Source: Pseudomonas sp. (GTDB lineage Bacteria; Pseudomonadota; Gammaproteobacteria; Pseudomonadales; Pseudomonadaceae). Taken from it: a stretch of DNA of 38,431 nt. Positions 11,022-18,643 of the stretch are shown in pieces. Location of the stretch: contig JAUVYN010000027.1 in NCBI GenBank assembly GCA_030603065.1, forward strand, positions 1 through 38,431. Direction: 5' to 3'. Under the pieces are notes generated by a model. That model was not told the origin of the DNA and did not search any database. It saw nothing but the letters and a program-made list of their open reading frames with translations. A program made the translations under genes and the position numbers. Position 1 is the first letter of the stretch. The number at the start of each line of letters is the position of its first letter.

Positions 11022-11131
11022 GTCTTCCCTCGCTCGGGCGGTAGAGCCTGTTTTAATTATGAGTATCTGCGCTTTTGCAGAGCGCTACCAAGGGTATCGG
11101 CCGGAACTGACGGAACCCTATAGGCGTATTC

Positions 11132-11156
11132 GGCCATTTTCGAGGTGAAAATGGCC
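11132..11156 (-). terminator. Hairpin downstream of dctM
   Basis: A perfect inverted repeat with 10-bp arms (GGCCATTTTC and its complement) and a 5-base loop lies between the dctM stop and the chemoreceptor start. It is not followed by a T-run, so it is a candidate 3' stabiliser or weak terminator for dctQM rather than a clear intrinsic terminator. Confidence 0.4.
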
Positions 11157-11174
11157 TGAAAAGCGAATCAGGGG

Positions 11175-12455
11175 TCAGGCGGCGAAGGAGGGCAGCCAGA
11201 GAGAAATCTGTGGGAACAATACCAGAATCAGAGTCGCCAGCAGGAGAATGAATATAAAGGGTGGCGTACCGCGAATGACATCCATGTACGGACGGCGAAA
11301 TACCGCCATCGCAGTGAAAATGTCGCAACCGAACGGCGGTGTCGCGGAGCCGATGGCGGCCTGCAGTGTGACTATGACCCCCACGTGCACAGGATCCAGC
11401 CCGGCGGCATCCACGGCCGGTTTGAAGAGCGGGGTGAGGATCAGGATCACGACGATCGGGTCGACGAACATGCAGCCAATGAAGAAGGAAACCGCAATCA
11501 GCAGAAGTACCAAGGCAGGGCTGTCACCGATCGTCTCGATGACTGGCCCGAGCAGGGCCTGGGGTATCCCCGCGAAGGAAATGACGTAGGTGAACGCAGT
11601 GCCGGCAGCTACCAGGATGAATACTACAGCGGTGATCAGACCGGTTGAGATCGCCACGTCCCAAAGCTCGGTAACCTTCACCGAGCGCAGGATCAGGATT
11701 TCCAGGATGATGGCATAGAGCACGGCTATAGCCGCGGCCTCCGTCGGGCTGAACATTCCTGCGTAAATCCCACCGACCACCACCAGCGGAAAGCCGAGCG
11801 GCAGCAGCGCCTTGCGTGCCTTGGCAAGGCGCTCGGACCAGGCTGCTTTCGGCTCGGGTGCGATGCCCATACGGACCGAGCCAATCCAGCAATAGATCGA
11901 GAACATCACGAGGATCAGCAGGCCCGGCAGAATTCCGGCGATGAACAGATCCCCGATCGAGGCGCCGGAGACCACGCCGTAGATGATCATGCCGATGCTC
12001 GGGGGTATCAGCAGAGCGATGTCACTGGCATTGATGATCAGAGCGATGCTGAAAGAGTCCGAATAGCCTTTTTCGAGCAGCTTGGGGCGCATTGGACCGC
12101 CCATGGCGACTACGGTGGCCTGGGTCGATCCGGACACTGCGCCGAACAGTGTGCAGCTAGCGGCAGTGGTGATGGGCAGCCCACCGCGGAGGTGGCCGAC
12201 GAAGCTCTGCACCAGATCCAGCAGCCGCTGGGAGGCATGGCCCCGGGTCATGAGGTCAGCCGCAAAGATGAATAGAGGTACCGCGGCCAGAGCCCATGAC
12301 TGGACGCCGCTGATCATCTGGCCCATGAGCAGCCCCACATTGCTCATCTCCAGCTCGAAAAAGAACAGGAAAAGGCTGGCGGCGAGCAGTGGCACCATCA
12401 TCGGGAAGCCCAGCAGCAAGAGGACCACCATGATCGTCAGGGTAAAAATGAGCAT
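11175..12455 (-). CDS. dctM: TRAP transporter large membrane subunit DctM
   Basis: DctM is the 12-span permease subunit of tripartite ATP-independent periplasmic transporters, which import organic acids using the sodium or proton gradient. The 426-residue product starts MLIFTLTIMVVLLLLGFPMM and keeps family blocks such as GSTQATVVAMGGPMRPKLLE, ALIINASDIALLIPPSIGMI and QAAIGSATPPFGCDIFTA. The open frame extends 61 codons upstream through dctQ, but that part is not DctM-like; the ATG at 12455 lies 14 bp after the dctQ stop. The substrate cannot be read from the sequence. It works with DctQ (same operon) and with the divergent DctP. Confidence 0.92.
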   Translation of the reverse strand: MLIFTLTIMVVLLLLGFPMMVPLLAASLFLFFFELEMSNVGLLMGQMISGVQSWALAAVPLFIFAADLMTRGHASQRLLDLVQSFVGHLRGGLPITTAASCTLFGAVSGSTQATVVAMGGPMRPKLLEKGYSDSFSIALIINASDIALLIPPSIGMIIYGVVSGASIGDLFIAGILPGLLILVMFSIYCWIGSVRMGIAPEPKAAWSERLAKARKALLPLGFPLVVVGGIYAGMFSPTEAAAIAVLYAIILEILILRSVKVTELWDVAISTGLITAVVFILVAAGTAFTYVISFAGIPQALLGPVIETIGDSPALVLLLIAVSFFIGCMFVDPIVVILILTPLFKPAVDAAGLDPVHVGVIVTLQAAIGSATPPFGCDIFTAMAVFRRPYMDVIRGTPPFIFILLLATLILVLFPQISLWLPSFAA

Positions 12456-12469
12456 TGGAAACGTCCTGT

Positions 12470-13075
12470 TCAGGGAGCGGGAGGCTGGGGGACCTCTGCG
12501 TCCGGCACTGTGTCGTATTCCTCCAGTTCGCTGAACGAGCGGTAGAGTTCGCGCGAGGTAAGGTTGCGCAGTACGGTCAGCAAGTACTGCAGCCCCGCCA
12601 GTGCGAACCCGATCGGGGCGCAGAGGTACGGAATCCACAGCGGGATCTGCAGCGCCGAGGAGGTTCTACCTCTGGCCTGAATGGCACTCACGTAGTCCCA
12701 GGCGTGCCAGGCCAGATAGAACATCAGCGCACCTGTCAGGCCATGAATCAACACCAGCATGGCTTTGCGAGCGAGTCCGCGAAGCTGGTCGTAGAAAGCC
12801 GACATGCAGATGTGGCGGGCACGTCGCACACCATACCCCAGGCCGGCGAAAGTCATGATGATCAGGCTCATCTGGGTCAGCTCGACCTGCCCGGTGACGC
12901 CGGTATTGAAAAGCTGGCGCCCAATCACGTGGGCGATGAGCAGACCGGCGAGAAACAGCACGCTCAAGGCCAGGACGGCCTTTTCCAGATGTTCGGCGAT
13001 CCGATCGAGCAGCCTCGGCACGGTCAGATACCAGCGCGATGGGGTGGTTCCCGCGGAGTGGGCGGGCTCGGACAT
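12470..13075 (-). CDS. dctQ: TRAP transporter small membrane subunit DctQ
   Basis: DctQ is the four-span small membrane subunit that pairs with DctM. The 201-residue product has hydrophobic segments near residues 30-50, 65-83, 98-118 and 140-165, and the typical GYGVRRARHICMSAFYDQL block. The N-terminal 20 residues and the C-terminal tail (acidic, Pro-rich end) are cytoplasmic and variable. An AGAGG ribosome binding site stands 8 bases before the ATG. It is first in the dctQM operon and divergent from dctP, with a 142-bp shared upstream region. Confidence 0.88.
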   Translation of the reverse strand: MSEPAHSAGTTPSRWYLTVPRLLDRIAEHLEKAVLALSVLFLAGLLIAHVIGRQLFNTGVTGQVELTQMSLIIMTFAGLGYGVRRARHICMSAFYDQLRGLARKAMLVLIHGLTGALMFYLAWHAWDYVSAIQARGRTSSALQIPLWIPYLCAPIGFALAGLQYLLTVLRNLTSRELYRSFSELEEYDTVPDAEVPQPPAP

Positions 13076-13217
13076 TCCTCTATCCTCTCGTGGCCTGTTG
13101 AGGCAATTCGCTATTCAGACCCTTGATCGGGGCTTTGGTTTTCGCACTCGGTGGCATTATCGAGGTCATATGTTATGGTTGTAAATGTTATTTAGAACAA
13201 TTGATAGGGAGCGTTCC

Positions 13218-14339
13218 ATGAACTGGCGTAATGGCGTGATAGGATGTGCAGCCTTTTTGCTGGCGGCCTGTGGTACCGAGCAGGACGAGGAAACTACCGT
13301 AGCGGCTGGTGCCGCCGGGCAACCGGAAACCGGTCAGGTTGAAATCTGGCGCTTCGGCCTCGAAGAAATTCAGGGCAGCGTTCAGTATGAATACGCACGC
13401 CGATTCGCCGACCTGGTCGCTCAGAAAACCGAGGGTGAAGTCGAGGTTCGCCTGTTTCCCTATGGTCAGCTCGGCGGTCTGACCGACATCTACGACCAGG
13501 CGCAGTCCGGCGCCATCGAACTGGCCTTTGGCTCGGGCTTCCTCGGTGGCACGGTTCCGGAATCGCAGCTGTTCAGCCTTAACTTCGTGCTGACTGACGA
13601 CGAGGAACTGAATGCGCGCATTCTCAACGACGAGGACTTCCGCAAGCACTCCGATCTGATCGGGGCGTTCACCGAGCGTGACCTTTACCCGCTGGCGATC
13701 GTACCGGAGGGCTGGCAGGTCTGGAGCGCTAACCGTGAGATCCGCACACCCGAGGATTTCCGTGGCCTGGCCATCCGTACGATGGACAATCGTCTGCTGC
13801 GTGAAACCTACGCGGCCTACGGCGCCGATCCGACCACCATGGAATATGGGGAGCTCTACAGCGGCCTCCAGCTCGGTCAGTTGGACGGCAACATCCAGCC
13901 GGTTTTCGCGCATCAGGAGATGGATTTCTATCAGGTGCAAAGCCATCTGATCTTTGCCAACCAGGCGCAGTTCATAGCAACCTTCATGGCAAACAACGAC
14001 TGGTACGAGAACCTCTCCGGTGACCGCCAGGACATGCTGGAAGAAATCGTGCAGGAGCTGGTGCCCTACATTCATGACGTTCAGACACGCCTTAACGCGG
14101 AGCGTCTGGAAACCATCACCGAAAACAGCGATATCCAGCTCGTCTATCTCACTGCTGAAGAGCGCGAGGCCTTTCGCGAGCTGAGCCTGCCGGTGCGGGA
14201 CGTATTCGTCGAGATGGTCGGAAGCCGTGGCGAGACACTGCTCGAGGTGCTGCTGGAAAAGGTCGAAGAAGCCCAGCAGGAGCGCGGCCAGCAGGCCGAC
14301 ACTGCCGAGGATGAACCGCAGGCTGCCGACGCGGCTTGA
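13218..14339 (+). CDS. dctP: TRAP transporter substrate-binding lipoprotein DctP
   Basis: This is the extracytoplasmic solute receptor of the TRAP transporter, 373 residues. The ATG at 13218 (GGGAG seven to eight bases upstream) gives a short lipoprotein signal with the lipobox LAAC near residue 18, so the protein is membrane-anchored instead of free in the periplasm. The frame is open back to 13185 but that would add 11 residues before the signal. DctP-family blocks are visible: YEYARRFADLVAQKTEGEVEV, GQLGGLTDIYDQ, and GLAIRTMDNRLL with the conserved Arg that binds the substrate carboxylate, then YGADPTTMEYGELYSGLQLG. The C-terminus ends in a Glu/Asp/Ala-rich tail. It is divergent from dctQM rather than first in one dctPQM operon. 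Confidence 0.9.
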   Translation: MNWRNGVIGCAAFLLAACGTEQDEETTVAAGAAGQPETGQVEIWRFGLEEIQGSVQYEYARRFADLVAQKTEGEVEVRLFPYGQLGGLTDIYDQAQSGAIELAFGSGFLGGTVPESQLFSLNFVLTDDEELNARILNDEDFRKHSDLIGAFTERDLYPLAIVPEGWQVWSANREIRTPEDFRGLAIRTMDNRLLRETYAAYGADPTTMEYGELYSGLQLGQLDGNIQPVFAHQEMDFYQVQSHLIFANQAQFIATFMANNDWYENLSGDRQDMLEEIVQELVPYIHDVQTRLNAERLETITENSDIQLVYLTAEEREAFRELSLPVRDVFVEMVGSRGETLLEVLLEKVEEAQQERGQQADTAEDEPQAADAA

Positions 14340-14344
14340 GGATC

Positions 14345-14439
14345 TGGCGGAGGGGAATAGGAGTCGAACCTACCGGACGCGCCTGGCGCATCCCACCGGG
14401 TTTGAAATCCGGGCGCTCCACCGGGAGCGATGCCCCTCC
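14345..14439 (-). tRNA. selC: tRNA-Sec (anticodon TCA)
   Basis: The minus strand folds as a 95-nt selenocysteine tRNA, the same length as E. coli selC, with CCA encoded. It has a long acceptor arm (GGAGGGG pairs with CCCCTCC plus an eighth C/T position), the Sec-specific 6-bp D stem CGCTCC/GGAGCG with loop CGGT, and the anticodon loop TTTCAAA with TCA. A long variable arm (GATGCGCC...GGCGCGTC) and a T loop TTCGACT follow. Two non-Watson-Crick positions (acceptor pair 8; anticodon pair 31-39, A/C) are notable. The cell should therefore also have selA, selB, selD and at least one selenoprotein, typically a formate dehydrogenase, outside this window. Confidence 0.93.
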
Positions 14440-14457
14440 GACACCAGCGCTAGGATG

Positions 14458-14473
14458 GCCGGCCTAAGCCGGC
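14458..14473. terminator. Small GC hairpin between selC and apbC
   Basis: A perfect hairpin with GCCGGC arms and a CTAA loop lies between the tRNA-Sec 5' end and apbC. Only two T residues follow on the plus strand, so a terminator role is weakly supported. Confidence 0.25.
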
Positions 14474-14568
14474 TTGTCCAACCCTTTATGTGGCGAGACC
14501 GGCCTTTCCCCGTCCGGCCGCCTTCAGTAGCATAGCCCCACTCAACACTCACCCAAGGGGAGCCCTTC

Positions 14569-15660
14569 ATGACCATCGACCGTTCCGCCGTCGAAGCAGC
14601 ACTCGCTCAGTACCGTGATCCCTATACCGGCAACGATCTGGTAACCGGCGGATGCCTTCGCGAGCTGGAGATCGAGCGCGGGCAAGTCAGAGCTCGGTTG
14701 GTGCTCGGCTATGCGGCGGGCAATCTGGTCAAAGGCATCGCCCAGATGCTGCAGATTGCCGTGGAAAGTGTCGAAGGCGTTGTCGGAGCGGATATCCAGG
14801 TCGATTGGGACGTCGTTCGGGCCCCCGCACAGGGCAGCGTTCCCGCGCTGGATCGGGTGCGCAACATCGTTGCGGTAGCTTCAGGAAAGGGCGGCGTGGG
14901 CAAATCCACTACTGCTGTCAATCTTGCCCTGGCTCTGTCTCGGGAAGGGGCGAAGGTCGGGGTGCTGGATGCGGATATCTATGGGCCGAGCATGGGCTTG
15001 ATGCTCGGGCTGCCCGAGGGAACGCGGCCGCAGGTCCACGAGCAGAAATGGTTCCTGCCGCCAGTGGCCCACGGAGTGGAGGTCATGTCCATGGCGTTCC
15101 TGGTGGATGACAACACGCCGATGGTCTGGCGTGGCCCGATGGTCTCGGGCGCACTCATGCAGTTGCTCACCCAGACGGCGTGGAGTGATCTTGACTATCT
15201 GATCGTCGATATGCCGCCCGGTACCGGTGATATCCAGTTGACTCTTGCGCAGAAAGTGCCAGTCACCGGCGCAGTGATCGTCACCACGCCCCAGGACCTG
15301 GCATTGCTGGATGCCCGCAAGGGCATCGAGATGTTCCGTAAGGTCCATATTCCCGTGCTCGGGGTGGTGGAAAACATGGCGGTGCACATCTGCTCGAACT
15401 GCGGGCACGCCGAGCATTTGTTTGGCGAAGGAGGCGGGGAGCGACTTGCCGAGCAGTATGGGGTCGATCTGCTGGCATCCATGCCCTTGTCGATGATGAT
15501 CCGACAGCAGGCCGACGGCGGTACTCCGACCGTGATCGCCGAGCCCGATTGCCAGATCAGCATGATCTACCAGGATATGGCCCGGCATGTCGGAGCGCGG
15601 ATCGCCGAGCAGGCACGCAGAGCACAGTCCGCACCGAGCATCAGTATCAGCGACGACTGA
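14569..15660 (+). CDS. apbC: iron-sulfur cluster carrier ATPase ApbC/Mrp
   Basis: ApbC (Mrp) is a cytoplasmic P-loop NTPase that carries and delivers Fe-S clusters to apoproteins. The 363-residue product has an N-terminal MIP18/DUF59-like domain (about 1-80) and the deviant Walker A motif SGKGGVGKSTT near residue 105. A DADIYGPSMG block, the DMPPGTGD segment and the C-terminal CXXC cluster ligand CSNCGHAEHLFGEGGG near residue 275 follow. An AAGGGGAG ribosome binding site precedes the ATG. The pairing apbC then dcd is the usual one in Pseudomonas. Confidence 0.95.
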   Translation: MTIDRSAVEAALAQYRDPYTGNDLVTGGCLRELEIERGQVRARLVLGYAAGNLVKGIAQMLQIAVESVEGVVGADIQVDWDVVRAPAQGSVPALDRVRNIVAVASGKGGVGKSTTAVNLALALSREGAKVGVLDADIYGPSMGLMLGLPEGTRPQVHEQKWFLPPVAHGVEVMSMAFLVDDNTPMVWRGPMVSGALMQLLTQTAWSDLDYLIVDMPPGTGDIQLTLAQKVPVTGAVIVTTPQDLALLDARKGIEMFRKVHIPVLGVVENMAVHICSNCGHAEHLFGEGGGERLAEQYGVDLLASMPLSMMIRQQADGGTPTVIAEPDCQISMIYQDMARHVGARIAEQARRAQSAPSISISDD

Positions 15661-15676
15661 GCCAGAGTCTGGACTT

Positions 15677-15706
15677 TTGTCGAAAGACGTTAACCGCTAA
15701 GATACT
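15677..15706 (+). promoter_or_regulatory. Possible dcd promoter
   Basis: TTGTCG (15677-15682) and GATACT (15701-15706) are separated by 18 bp; each matches 4 of 6 sigma-70 consensus positions. The start point would lie about 25 bp before the dcd ATG, which suggests dcd can be transcribed apart from apbC. Confidence 0.35.
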
Positions 15707-15736
15707 GCACCTAAATTTGCCAGCGCAGGAACACCC

Positions 15737-16303
15737 ATGAGCATCAAATCAGACGGCTGGATCCGCCGCATGTCCCTGGAGCACGGGATGATCGAGCCTT
15801 TCGTCGAGCGACAGATTCGCGGCGAAGAGGGCGATAGGGTCATTTCCTACGGGGTATCGAGTTACGGCTACGATGTTCGCTGCGCCGATGAATTCAAGGT
15901 TTTCACCAATATCCATTCGGCGACTGTCGACCCCAAGTATTTCGACGAAAAGAGCTTCGTCGACATCAAGAGCGACGTCTGCATCATTCCCCCGAACTCC
16001 TTTGCGCTGGCGCGGACCGTCGAATACTTCCGCATTCCGCGTAACGTCCTGACTATCTGCCTCGGCAAGAGTACTTACGCCCGCTGCGGAATCATCGTCA
16101 ACGTAACGCCGCTCGAGCCAGAGTGGGAAGGGCACGTCACCCTTGAGTTTTCCAACACCACCACGCTGCCGGCGAAGATTTATGCCAACGAGGGTGTGGC
16201 ACAGATGCTGTTCTTCGAATCCGACGAGCAGTGCGAAGTGTCCTATCGTGATCGTGGGGGCAAGTATCAGGGCCAGCGGGGCGTAACGTTGCCACGGGCC
16301 TGA
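15737..16303 (+). CDS. dcd: dCTP deaminase
   Basis: Dcd deaminates dCTP to dUTP, the main source of dUMP for thymidylate synthesis in gammaproteobacteria. The 188-residue protein has the usual length and conserved blocks: [63 protein letters not shown] (the catalytic Glu is in the PEWEGH segment) and [21 protein letters not shown]. It functions as a homotrimer in the cytoplasm. It lies 76 bp after apbC and ends just before a strong bidirectional terminator. Confidence 0.97.
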   Translation: MSIKSDGWIRRMSLEHGMIEPFVERQIRGEEGDRVISYGVSSYGYDVRCADEFKVFTNIHSATVDPKYFDEKSFVDIKSDVCIIPPNSFALARTVEYFRIPRNVLTICLGKSTYARCGIIVNVTPLEPEWEGHVTLEFSNTTTLPAKIYANEGVAQMLFFESDEQCEVSYRDRGGKYQGQRGVTLPRA

Positions 16304-16337
16304 ATGAAAAAAGGCGCCGGTAGGCGCCTTTTTTCAT
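16304..16337. terminator. Bidirectional intrinsic terminator between dcd and the torF-like gene
   Basis: The arms 16304-16318 and 16323-16337 are perfect 15-base inverted repeats around a GGTA loop. The GC core is GGCGCC, flanked by A6 on one side and T6 on the other, so it should stop transcription from both convergent genes. Because of the symmetry, each strand also reads ATGAAAAAAGGCGCC, which creates false start codons. Confidence 0.9.
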
Positions 16338-16354
16338 GTTGGCAGGGCGACGAT

Positions 16355-17053
16355 TCAGAAGGTCTTCGACGCGGACACCGTCCAGTTGGAGCCGCAGGAA
16401 CGGCTGCTCACGTAACCGCAGTCGCTGCTGCCGATATCGGTGTCACTGTACATGAGTGCCAGATCCAGGCCCAGGACAGTCTTGCCTACGGTCACTGCCC
16501 AGTCAGCGTACTTGTCGTCACTTCTACGCGGGTCGGTCACACCGTAATGCAGACCGAGTCCGATCCCGTTATCGAACTCGAAGCCGTAGCCGGCGTGCAG
16601 GTAAAGTGAGCTGGAAGGCTCATAGGCATACTTCGCGCCCAGAGTGGCTCCGTAGAAACCCACGCTTCCCAGGACCTCATAGACGGTTTCGAATCCCTTC
16701 GGAAATTCGTACGCTGCCCAGCTCAGGTCATACGAAAAGTTGTCGGTGATTTCACCTGCGAAGCCGACGTAGTAGTCGATCTCGACACTTGCGCCTTCAA
16801 AATCCTCGGCATCGACATTCGAACCCCAGATCCCTGCATAAAGACCGGACTCGTGCCCGATATCCAGACTGGCCTGGACTGCGCCACGACCGTCGGTCTG
16901 GGACTGGCCGCGCCAGATGTATTGGGACGCGATGGTAGCGGTCATGCTGACGTCGAGCTCGCCAATGGGAGTGGCAAATGCTTCGGCCTGAGCCAGGCCG
17001 GCAAAGCCCAGAGTACTGGCGGTGGCGACGGCAGCTGCGATTTTCTTCATCAT
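16355..17053 (-). CDS. TorF family putative outer-membrane porin
   Basis: The 232-residue product has a clear Sec signal peptide (MMKKIAAAVATASTLGFAGLAQA, cut after AQA near residue 23). The mature protein has alternating hydrophobic/polar strands ending in Phe, as in outer-membrane beta-barrels. The pattern SMTATIASQYIWRGQSQTDG near the mature N-terminus is characteristic of the TorF/Gcw_chp (TIGR02001-like) family, whose transport substrate is not settled. Two Cys close to the C-terminus (SDCGYVSSRSCGS) may form a disulfide. A GGGGTAA ribosome binding site stands 9 bases before the first ATG; the second ATG is the next codon. The 207-bp upstream region is AT-rich and probably holds its promoter. 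Confidence 0.8.
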   Translation of the reverse strand: MMKKIAAAVATASTLGFAGLAQAEAFATPIGELDVSMTATIASQYIWRGQSQTDGRGAVQASLDIGHESGLYAGIWGSNVDAEDFEGASVEIDYYVGFAGEITDNFSYDLSWAAYEFPKGFETVYEVLGSVGFYGATLGAKYAYEPSSSLYLHAGYGFEFDNGIGLGLHYGVTDPRRSDDKYADWAVTVGKTVLGLDLALMYSDTDIGSSDCGYVSSRSCGSNWTVSASKTF

Positions 17054-17260
17054 TTTGTGTTACCCCATGTCGTGTGATTCGAATGTGAATTCGGTCGGCA
17101 GGGGTCACTTAGCATTTAGCTTGCCAATTTTTGATTCTGCTCTGATATCAAAGACTTATATCTTTTTGGCGCAGCCTGTGCCGGGGTTATGCGGCCTGAC
17201 TATATCGAGCTGCGCACCTTTTTTGTGCATGTCGCTTTGCTCGTGCACCTGGGTGAGGGC

Positions 17261-17677
17261 TTAGCCGCCACCATGCAGCATGGCAATCAATGGCTTCGAC
17301 TGCCGATAGCGAGCGAGACGCTCCGACAGGGCGGGGGGCAGTATCTCGCATCGGCAGTAGCCGGCACGTTGATAGAAAGACTCGAGCTCAGGATGACAGA
17401 AAAGCCAGATCGGACCCTCCGACATACGCCGTGCTTCCGCGAGCAGATGGCCTGCCCAGCCAAGGCCTCGGCGCTCGGGGGCAACCATCAGGTTGGTCAG
17501 CCAGTGGCCTTGCGCAGCGGGCTGGAGGCATAGCGCTGCGAAAATCGCGGCGTCGCGCAGCACTAGCACTCGATGATGCCCGCGGGCGCGCATGCGGCTG
17601 CGGTGAGTGCGATAGAACTGGTTGGCGAGGGGAAAGGCGACGGGTGCCAGTGGCACCGCAGGACATTGTTCGGACAT
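17261..17677 (-). CDS. GNAT family N-acetyltransferase
   Basis: This is a 138-residue acyl-CoA acetyltransferase of the GNAT fold. The motif A region, with LTNLMVAPERRGLGWAGHLL (near residues 60-80), contains the acetyl-CoA binding R-x-x-G-x-G/A pattern. The segment WLFCHPELESFYQRAGY is the usual beta-5/alpha-4 region, ending with FYxxAGY as in YhbS/PhnO-type enzymes. The ribosome binding site is weak. The substrate cannot be deduced, and no partner gene is adjacent. Confidence 0.8.
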   Translation of the reverse strand: MSEQCPAVPLAPVAFPLANQFYRTHRSRMRARGHHRVLVLRDAAIFAALCLQPAAQGHWLTNLMVAPERRGLGWAGHLLAEARRMSEGPIWLFCHPELESFYQRAGYCRCEILPPALSERLARYRQSKPLIAMLHGGG

Positions 17678-17807
17678 TGCTTGGTCGGCTGCCTATGGAG
17701 TTCACATGATAACCGGAGTGGAAGAAGTGCCACCACCCTGGGAACCGTGCAGGGTCTAATTCAATCTACTTGGTGTCCCGTTCCATACAAACCAGAGAGG
17801 AGTTTCC

Positions 17808-18056
17808 ATGGACACCCATAACAAAGACATGAGCACGCTGTTCGAGCAGCTTGGGCTCGATTCCGATGAATCCAGCATCGAGGCATTCATTGCCAGCCAC
17901 CGTCCCCTGCCGGACGACGTGAAGGTATCGGCCGCACCCTTCTGGAGCGAGTCGCAGGCAGCTTTTCTCAAGGAGGAGATCATGGCCGATGCAGACTGGG
18001 AGCCGATCATCGACGAGCTCAATGTTCGGCTACATGCGCATGATGCAGACGTGTGA
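17808..18056 (+). CDS. DUF2789 family small protein
   Basis: This is a cytoplasmic 82-residue acidic protein with the pattern MSTLFEQLGLDSDESSIEAF, SHRPLPDDV, APFWSESQAAFL and DADWEPIIDELN. I recognise this as the DUF2789 family of Pseudomonas and relatives, which has no known function. An AGAGAGGAG ribosome binding site precedes the ATG; an alternative in-frame Met occurs at residue 8 of the product. It sits before csbD, both preceded by good ribosome binding sites. Confidence 0.8.
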   Translation: MDTHNKDMSTLFEQLGLDSDESSIEAFIASHRPLPDDVKVSAAPFWSESQAAFLKEEIMADADWEPIIDELNVRLHAHDADV

Positions 18057-18132
18057 CCTTCCTTCCGCTTGAACTTCCGGGGTTTTTGGCAGGTCAACCG
18101 GGTACACGTATCGACCGCAAGAGGTGAATGCC

Positions 18133-18324
18133 ATGGGAAGTACTACGGACAAGATCAAGGGTGCAGCTAACGAGGCGCTTGGCAAGGGCAAGCAGGGCGT
18201 TGGCGAGGCCACCGACGACGACAGCATGAAGGGTGAAGGCAAGCTGCAGGAAACCAAGGGCAAGGGTCAGGAGCTCAAGGGCGACGTCAAGGACAGCATC
18301 AAGAGCGGCGTCGACAAGGCCTGA
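18133..18324 (+). CDS. CsbD family stress-response protein
   Basis: This is a 63-residue hydrophilic protein rich in Gly, Lys, Glu and Asp, with the family pattern DKIKGAANEALGKGKQGVGE and KGKGQELKGDVKDSIKSGV. CsbD-like proteins are abundant in stress and stationary phase and are thought to be disordered. The ATG at 18133 is chosen because AAGAGGTG lies six bases before it; a GTG at 18124 in the same frame would bury that site. A terminator follows at 18345-18366. Confidence 0.88.
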   Translation: MGSTTDKIKGAANEALGKGKQGVGEATDDDSMKGEGKLQETKGKGQELKGDVKDSIKSGVDKA

Positions 18325-18344
18325 CCCGGGATAGCAGGCGGACG

Positions 18345-18366
18345 GGCCGGCGCATGCCGGCCTTTT
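18345..18366 (+). terminator. Intrinsic terminator after csbD
   Basis: GGCCGGC and GCCGGCC arms with a GCAT loop are followed by TTTT, 20 bp after the CsbD stop codon. Confidence 0.8.
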
Positions 18367-18371
18367 GCTGT

Positions 18372-18587
18372 CTAGCGCTTGCCCATGGAACGTCGTGTAC
18401 CCCGAGGCTGCATTCCTACCCGCTTTTCGTGGTTCAGACGAGCCCCGCGCAGATGCCACGGCGTCGCGGAGCCTTCGGTAGTCCGGGGTCCGGCAGAGAA
18501 AAGGGCCCCCAGAGTAGTTTCCGCCTCTGCCCTGTCGGGTGTGGCGGAAACGGGCCTAGCGAGGATCTCGATATCTGCGGCTGTCAT
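18372..18587 (-). CDS. Small basic hypothetical protein
   Basis: This is a possible 71-codon gene that I do not recognise with certainty. It begins MTAADIEILARPVSATPD and ends in a strongly basic tail (HEKRVGMQPRGTRRSMGKR), which suggests nucleic-acid or ribosome contact, but that is a guess. Support for a real gene: a GGAG ribosome binding site seven bases before the ATG, no other gene in the 320-bp gap between csbD and the CAP-domain gene, and a start that faces the CAP gene across a short divergent spacer. Against: it is short, and GC-rich DNA gives many such frames. Confidence 0.45.
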   Translation of the reverse strand: MTAADIEILARPVSATPDRAEAETTLGALFSAGPRTTEGSATPWHLRGARLNHEKRVGMQPRGTRRSMGKR

Positions 18588-18643
18588 GTAGAAGCTCCAG
18601 AAGTGGGGCGGCGAGTATAGCGTTCAACCAAAGCGGTCACACC

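Noticed and set aside
13188-14075. 295-codon frame antisense to dctP
   Set aside because: dctP on the plus strand has a lipobox and DctP blocks; the reverse frame matches nothing.
17131-17151. TTGAT...ATCAA inverted repeat upstream of the torF-like gene
   Set aside because: The half-sites look like FNR/ANR halves but the spacer is 11 bp instead of 4, so FNR binding is not expected.
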